Assembly: GCF_003002915.1 (NCBI RefSeq)
Contig: NZ_PVTG01000006.1
Span: forward strand, 62,001 to 126,000
Length of the DNA: 64,000 nucleotides
DNA from: Geodermatophilus tzadiensis
GTDB taxonomy: Bacteria > Actinomycetota > Actinomycetes > Mycobacteriales > Geodermatophilaceae
Direction: 5' to 3'
Position 1 is the stretch's first letter. Every line of letters starts with the position of its first letter. A program made the translations under genes and the position numbers. The notes beneath the pieces are model-generated. The model searched no databases and was not told the origin of the DNA. It saw only the letters and a program-made list of their open reading frames with translations. Positions 59,476-64,000 of this stretch are shown here, piece after piece.

Positions 59476-60999
59476 ATGACCGCCACCACCCGGCCGGTGC
59501 ACGACGGCGCGGACGACGGCACGGACGACGGTGCGGACGGCGGCGCGCTCGGGCGCCGGGCGGCCCGCGGGGTCCTCGTCGCCCTGGGCGGACAGGGGCT
59601 GCGGATCGGTGTCCAGGTCCTCTCCGTGGTCCTGCTCTCCCGCCTGCTGGGGCCGACGGACTACGGCCTGCTGGCGATGGTCATGGCGGTCATCGGGGTC
59701 GCCGACGTCTTCCGCGACCTCGGCCTGTCGACGGCGGCGGTGCAGGCGCGGACCCTCTCGGCGGCGCAGCGCAGCAACCTCTTCTGGATCAACACCGGCA
59801 CCGGCCTGCTGCTGAGCGTGCTGGCCGTGGGTTCCGCCCCGCTGGTGCAGGCCCTCTACGGCCGTCCGGAGCTCGGCGCAATGACCCAGGCGCTGGCCGC
59901 GGTCTTCCTGCTCAACGGCATCGCCACCCAGTACCGGGCCGACCTGACCCGGCGGCTGTGCTTCGGCCGGCTCGCCGTCGTGGACGTGGCCGCACCGGCG
60001 GCCGGGCTGGTGGCGGGACTGGCCCTGGCCGGCTCGGGCGCCGGGTACTGGGCCCTGGTCGGCCAGCAGCTGGTGCAGTACCTGGTGATGACGGTCCTCG
60101 TCGTGGCCTCGGGCCGGTGGGTGCCCGGCCGGCCGGACCGGCGGACGCCCATGGACGGCCTGCTGCGCTTCGGCTGGCACATGGTCGGCATCGAGCTGCT
60201 CGGGTACGCCAGCCGCAACGCCGACTCCCTCCTCATCGGCACCCGCTCCGGTGCCGCCGCGCTGGGCCTCTACAACCGGGCCTACCAGCTGCTGATGGCC
60301 CCGCTCGGGCAGGTGCGCGCGCCCACGACGCAGGTCGCGCTCCCCGTGCTGGCCCGGTTGCAGGACGACCCCCTTCGGTGGGCGGGCTACGTCCGCCGCG
60401 GCCAGCAGGCCCTCGGCTACACGCTGGTCGCCGGCCTCGCGCTCGTGCTGGGCGCGGCGGACCCGGTCACCGCCGTGTTCCTCGGCGACCGCTGGGACGG
60501 CGTGGCCCCGGTGCTGCGGCTCATGGCCGTGGGCGGCATCTGCCAGACGTTGGCCTTCGTCGGCTACTGGGTCTACCTGTCCCGCGGGCTGACGTCCGCC
60601 CTGATCCGCTACTCGCTGTTCGAGACCGCCGTGCGGCTGGTCTGCATCGTGGTCGGCAGCGGCCACGGGGTCGTGGGGGTCGCCGCGGGCTTCGCGGTCG
60701 CGCCCGCCCTGACCTGGCCGGTGTCGCTGTGGTGGCTGTCCCGGCTCGCGCCGATCCCGCTGCGGCAGCTGGTCACCGGCGCCCTGCGGATCCTCGCGCT
60801 GGCGGCCGTCGTCGTCGGGTGCTCGTGGACGGCGGCCCTCGGCGTGGCCGGGATCCCGGCGCCGCTGGTCCTGCTCACCGCCGTGGCCGCGGGCGTCGCC
60901 GGCTACGCCGCGCTCCTGGCCGTGGCACCGCCGGTCCGGCGCGACCTGCGCGCCGTGGTCGACGCCGTCCGCACCGGCCTCGGCCGCCGGCCGGCCTGA
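59476..60999 (+). CDS. Wzx-type flippase (MOP superfamily)
   Basis: A 507-residue membrane protein with about 12-14 helices that moves polyprenyl-linked glycan units across the membrane. It has GRRAARGVLVALGGQGLRIG, VLLSRLLGPTDYGLLAMVMA, RDLGLSTAAVQARTLSAAQR, RNADSLLIGTRSGAAALGLY and YNRAYQLLMAPLGQVRAPTT. This spelling is the RfbX/lipopolysaccharide-flippase group. An Asp-rich ~25-residue N-terminal tail precedes TM1. ATG 59476. Convergent with the Wzz/Wzy fusion gene. Confidence 0.92.
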   Translation: MTATTRPVHDGADDGTDDGADGGALGRRAARGVLVALGGQGLRIGVQVLSVVLLSRLLGPTDYGLLAMVMAVIGVADVFRDLGLSTAAVQARTLSAAQRSNLFWINTGTGLLLSVLAVGSAPLVQALYGRPELGAMTQALAAVFLLNGIATQYRADLTRRLCFGRLAVVDVAAPAAGLVAGLALAGSGAGYWALVGQQLVQYLVMTVLVVASGRWVPGRPDRRTPMDGLLRFGWHMVGIELLGYASRNADSLLIGTRSGAAALGLYNRAYQLLMAPLGQVRAPTTQVALPVLARLQDDPLRWAGYVRRGQQALGYTLVAGLALVLGAADPVTAVFLGDRWDGVAPVLRLMAVGGICQTLAFVGYWVYLSRGLTSALIRYSLFETAVRLVCIVVGSGHGVVGVAAGFAVAPALTWPVSLWWLSRLAPIPLRQLVTGALRILALAAVVVGCSWTAALGVAGIPAPLVLLTAVAAGVAGYAALLAVAPPVRRDLRAVVDAVRTGLGRRPA

Positions 61000-61015
61000 G
61001 GGCTCCCGGCCCCGG

Positions 61016-61030
61016 CCGCGGGACCCGCGG
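61016..61030. terminator. CCGCGGG-A-CCCGCGG palindrome between convergent genes
   Basis: A 15-nt perfect palindrome abutting the minus-strand stop. It is the only likely terminator between flippase and polymerase genes. Confidence 0.4.
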
Positions 61031-63265
61031 TCAGCCCGCCGGCGTCCCCACCGGGACGCGCCCGCGCACCGGACCCGGCTCGGCGACGGCCGGGGGCTGC
61101 GCCACCGGGGGAGCGGCCGCGGCCCGGGGCAGCAGCGCCAGCCCCACGGCCAGGGTCACCGCGTCCAGGTCCGTGGGCAGCGGGCCGAAGGCGAGGAACC
61201 ACAGCGCGGTGGGCACCAGGAAGCACAGCAGGGCCGGGGCCTCGCGGCGGGCGAGCCGCACGGCGAGGGCGGCGACGAGCAGCCCGGCCATCGTGAGGCC
61301 GAGGAGGAGCCCGAGCGGGCCGAGGTTGGACCACAGGTCGGCGACCACGGAGTGCAGCTCGAACCGGCCGTCCAGCAGGTAGTGCTGCAGGTAGCCCTCG
61401 GCCGTGGGGTCGTTCACCGCCGCGATGCCGGACGCGCCGAGCTGGACGTCGCCGGGGGAGGGGACGGTCCCCAGCCCGAACCCGAGGGGCCGGGACTGCA
61501 CGAGCGACCACGTGGCGGTCCACTCGGGCCGCCCGCCGACCAGCAGGGAGCCGCTCTGGGCGACCTGCGCCGCGCTGCGGGCCTGCAGGCCCGCCCCGAG
61601 GGCGCCGGAGACCAGCAGCTCGGAGAGCAGGGCGTAGGCGGCCGTGCCGCCCACGAGCAGCAGGACGGCGCCGCGTCCCCAGCGCACCGCCCGGCCCGCG
61701 ACCCCGGGCCGCGCCTGCCAGACGACCGCGGCGGCCGCGGCCAGGCACAGGGCGAAGGCGCTGCGCGCGTCGTTGAGGACGTTGAGCAGGCCCATCCCCC
61801 CGAGGACGGCGAGGGAGGCCCCGGGGCGCCGGCGGCCGACCACCAGGGACAGCAGGACGACGGTGAGCGGGAACGACAGCTCGAACTTGACCGGGTTGTC
61901 GGAGACGGGCACCCGGAGCAGGCCGTGCACGAGCTGCCCGACGCCGAAGGCCACCCCGACGGCGCGCAGGGGGAGCACCGTCCGGGCCCACAGCAGCAGG
62001 CCGACGGTGCCGAGGCCGGTCAGCACGGCGAACCCGGTGGCCGCGGCCTCGAGGGGGGCGACGGCGTGGTCGACCGCCGACCACCGCGCGAGGAGCAGCC
62101 CGGAGAGCAGTCCCAGGCCGGTGAGGACGGCGAGGGGGACCCCGCCGCGGTAGCGCCGGAGAGCCGGTCCCCACAGGGGCAGCAGGAGCGCGGTGACCAC
62201 CAGCCCCGACGTCGCGGCGAGCGGGAGCGAGAGGTCGGCGCCGGCGACCGCGAGGGCGAGCAGCGCGCACCAGCCGGTCGGCGACGTCCAGGGCCGGACC
62301 GCTGCCCGCGGCTCCACCCGGTCCAGGAGGGCGGCGAGCCGGCCGCCGCGCGCGTGCCCGTCCACGACCACGCCCCGGACCGCCGCGCCGCCGTCCCGGA
62401 CGGCGGCGAGGTCCGCGTCGAGCTGCCGGACCGTCGTCCGTCCCGCCTCGGCGACCACGACGACGCCGCCCGGGCTCCGGCCCGGGCCGTCCACGACGTC
62501 GAGCACGCCACCGGCGGCCAGCTCGCGGGTCAGCCCGGCCCGGTGCGGCGAGCTCCCGACCAGGGCGACCGGCCGGCCGCCGGCGCCGGATCCCAGGAGG
62601 GTGCGCAGGCGGTCGACGCGGACGGCCCGGCGCGCCGCGCGCCGGCGGCCGCGGCCCCCCGGCGCGGCCAGGACGGGAGCGCCGGGAACCTGGGCCGCGG
62701 TGTGCACCCGCGGGCGGGCTCCCTCGAGCAGCCCGGCTCCCAGGGCCGCGAGCGCCGCTCCGCCGGCCGTCCCCAGGGCGGCCAGGGTCGTCCCGTCCCG
62801 GGACGCCGGGACCCGCGGCGGGGTCGCCGGGGCGACGGTGGCCACGGTGAGCAGGGGGGCGCCGTCCGCGTCCCGGTAGGTCGTGCGGGCCCGGTCACGG
62901 ACGGCGTCGGCGACCGCGTCGGCCCGCGCGGCGGCCAGCTGCGGGGTGGCTGCGCCGACCGAGACGCGCAGGACGGAGGTGTCCTCCACCAGCTCGGCGC
63001 GGACGGTCGTGCCCTCGGCCCCCGCCCCGTCCGGGGCAGAGCGGGCGAGCTCGGCCAGGGTGGGCAGGACCTCCTCGCGGAGCAGCGCGGCGTACACGGC
63101 GTCCTCCCGGTCGTCGACCCGGGCGACCCCCACGTACAGCTCCGTGCCGGCCTCGTAGGTGGCCGCGGGGGCCAGACCGGGGCCGAGCAGCGCGCCCACC
63201 AGTCCGGCCAGCACCACCCACGGCCAGCGACGGACGACCGCGGCGGCGTAGGCCGTCAGCGTCAT
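61031..63265 (-). CDS. Wzz - degenerate BY-kinase-like - Wzy (O-antigen polymerase) fusion protein
   Basis: A 744-residue protein. Residues 1-185 look like a Wzz/chain-length determinant domain: TM at ~12-32, extracytoplasmic part (ATYEAGTELYVGVARVDDRE, LRVSVGAATPQLAAARADAV), second TM at ~160-182. Residues ~215-305 resemble a BY-kinase: RPVALVGSSPHRAGLTREL has no GKS Walker A, and GGVVVVAEAGRTTVRQLDAD with GVVVDG resembles its C-terminal half. Residues ~330-720 form a ten-helix Wzy/ligase-like domain (GGRPEWTATWSLVQSRPLGF, GFGLGT). ATG 63265. It may control and perform polymerisation in one chain. Confidence 0.8.
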   Translation of the reverse strand: MTLTAYAAAVVRRWPWVVLAGLVGALLGPGLAPAATYEAGTELYVGVARVDDREDAVYAALLREEVLPTLAELARSAPDGAGAEGTTVRAELVEDTSVLRVSVGAATPQLAAARADAVADAVRDRARTTYRDADGAPLLTVATVAPATPPRVPASRDGTTLAALGTAGGAALAALGAGLLEGARPRVHTAAQVPGAPVLAAPGGRGRRRAARRAVRVDRLRTLLGSGAGGRPVALVGSSPHRAGLTRELAAGGVLDVVDGPGRSPGGVVVVAEAGRTTVRQLDADLAAVRDGGAAVRGVVVDGHARGGRLAALLDRVEPRAAVRPWTSPTGWCALLALAVAGADLSLPLAATSGLVVTALLLPLWGPALRRYRGGVPLAVLTGLGLLSGLLLARWSAVDHAVAPLEAAATGFAVLTGLGTVGLLLWARTVLPLRAVGVAFGVGQLVHGLLRVPVSDNPVKFELSFPLTVVLLSLVVGRRRPGASLAVLGGMGLLNVLNDARSAFALCLAAAAAVVWQARPGVAGRAVRWGRGAVLLLVGGTAAYALLSELLVSGALGAGLQARSAAQVAQSGSLLVGGRPEWTATWSLVQSRPLGFGLGTVPSPGDVQLGASGIAAVNDPTAEGYLQHYLLDGRFELHSVVADLWSNLGPLGLLLGLTMAGLLVAALAVRLARREAPALLCFLVPTALWFLAFGPLPTDLDAVTLAVGLALLPRAAAAPPVAQPPAVAEPGPVRGRVPVGTPAG

Positions 63266-63489
63266 GCACACCCCCTGGAGATCGAGCCGCCATCGTCACC
63301 CCCCGTCCGCCCCGGGACGAGGGTGCCGACCGGATGGGGCCGGCGGGATGACCCCATGGGGTGGCGTCGGGCCCACCGGCGTCGCCAGGAGCGGTCCCGA
63401 CCACGGAGGCTCGCCGGGATGCGCGACGCGCGGGCCGTCGGCCGGTGCGAGCGCACGACGCAGCCGCTCAGCGGCGGAGGGGGAGTCGG
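63266..63489. other. Divergent promoter region between two Wzz-type genes
   Basis: A 224-nt gap with no gene. It contains the perfect palindrome ACCCCATGGGGT (63351-63362) roughly midway, a good place for a regulator acting on both directions. Confidence 0.5.
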
Positions 63490-64000
63490 ATGGGCAGCGC
63501 GGTCGTGGTCGGGGCGGTCCGGAGGCGGTGGCGCTGGGTCGTCGCCGCGGTCTGCGTCTGCCTGCTCGGGGCGGTGCTGCACACCCAGGTCGCGGCCAAG
63601 AGCTACCGGGCGACGGCCGAGGTGTTCTTCACCCTGCAGTACGGCGACTCCGCCTCGGACCTGGTCCAGGGGGCCACGTACACCCGCAACCAGGTCGCCT
63701 CCTTCGCCCGGCTGGCCACCACCCCCGCCGTCCTCGGCCCGGTGGTCGACGACCTCGGCCTGGACGTCCCGGTCTCCGAGCTCGCCGGCCGCGTGCAGGC
63801 CGCGGCGCCCGTGGACACGGTCCTCGTGGAGATCACCGTCACCGAGTCCTCGGCGACCGGCAGCGCCCGGGTGGCCAACGCCGTGGCCGCCTCCCTGGCC
63901 GACGTGGTGGAGGACCTCGCGCCCGAGGACGCCGAGGGCCGGCCCACCATCGCCGCCGCGACGGTGACGCCCGCGGAGGAACCGCCCGGCCAGGCCTCCC
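63490..64000 (+). CDS. Wzz-type chain-length determinant / possible BY-kinase, partial
   Basis: The first 170 residues of a protein cut by the window end. It has a basic N-terminus, TM (RWVVAAVCVCLLGAVLHTQV), then a periplasmic Wzz domain (YRATAEVFFTLQYGDSASDL, YTRNQVASFARLATTPAVLG, LAGRVQAAAPVDTVLVEITV, ARVANAVAASLADVVEDLAP). In actinobacteria such proteins often continue into a second TM and a cytoplasmic BY-kinase domain. ATG 63490 follows GGAGGGGGAGTC, a strong Shine-Dalgarno. Confidence 0.88.
   Translation, partial: MGSAVVVGAVRRRWRWVVAAVCVCLLGAVLHTQVAAKSYRATAEVFFTLQYGDSASDLVQGATYTRNQVASFARLATTPAVLGPVVDDLGLDVPVSELAGRVQAAAPVDTVLVEITVTESSATGSARVANAVAASLADVVEDLAPEDAEGRPTIAAATVTPAEEPPGQAS

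Overview
The window is a very GC-rich, densely coded stretch of an actinobacterial chromosome. It has near-total G/C third positions, many GTG starts and many 4-nt stop/start overlaps. Gene content (the glp/rimJ/sepX divisome block, rpf, pmt-rsmI-metG-tatD-rpf-rsmA-ispE, glmU-prs-rplY-pth, and SipW-type secretion with a diguanylate cyclase) fits a motile Geodermatophilaceae-like soil or rock actinomycete (Geodermatophilus, Blastococcus or Modestobacter type). That family assignment is inferred from gene content and base composition; no search was run. No prophage, insertion sequence, rRNA or CRISPR array was seen.

Layout. 1-11.2 kb: SRPBCC protein, sirtuin, a Pyr_excise fusion protein, a coupled phosphotransferase/thioesterase/VOC operon, a YbaK-like deacylase, mscL-SAF-fmdB, a MarR regulator, a CoA-transferase plus MatC-like transporter, and the folate cyclo-ligase. 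11.3-15.4 kb: galU, the divisome gephyrin homologue glp, a RimJ-type acetyltransferase, its membrane partner sepX/glpR, and tRNA-Ala. 15.5-21.9 kb: an accessory surface-protein island made of a TasA/camelysin-like protein, an archaeal/ER-type (SipW) signal peptidase, a proline-stalked wall protein, a membrane GGDEF cyclase, and two tandem paralogous secreted proteins, with sigma28 (FliA/WhiG)-like promoter boxes. 22-43 kb: mostly conserved housekeeping (degenerate PPK2-like protein, enoyl-CoA hydratase, pmt, rsmI, corA, an amino-acid permease, metG, tatD, rpf, rsmA, ispE, desaturase, tRNA-Gln, glmU, prs, rplY, pth). 43-64 kb: an exopolysaccharide locus with a priming sugar transferase, glycosyltransferases, a hexapeptide acyltransferase, a CDP-alcohol phosphotransferase, a 1733-residue PKD/LamG surface protein, a polysaccharide deacetylase, a flippase, a Wzz/BY-kinase-like/Wzy fusion, and a second Wzz-type protein cut by the window end.

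The parts probably work together. galU makes UDP-glucose and glmU makes UDP-GlcNAc. The polysaccharide locus can prime, extend, flip and polymerise a glycan. The SipW island makes and processes surface fibres, with c-di-GMP output encoded in the same operon. Both systems point to matrix or biofilm formation, possibly linked to motility through the sigma28-like promoters.

Three sequence-level patterns recur: a structured intergenic repeat placed directly after stop codons (three copies with partly compensating stem changes), leaderless starts with a TANNNT-like -10 box 6-7 nt before the start codon, and at least three genes whose conserved N-termini reach back only to an in-frame CTG.
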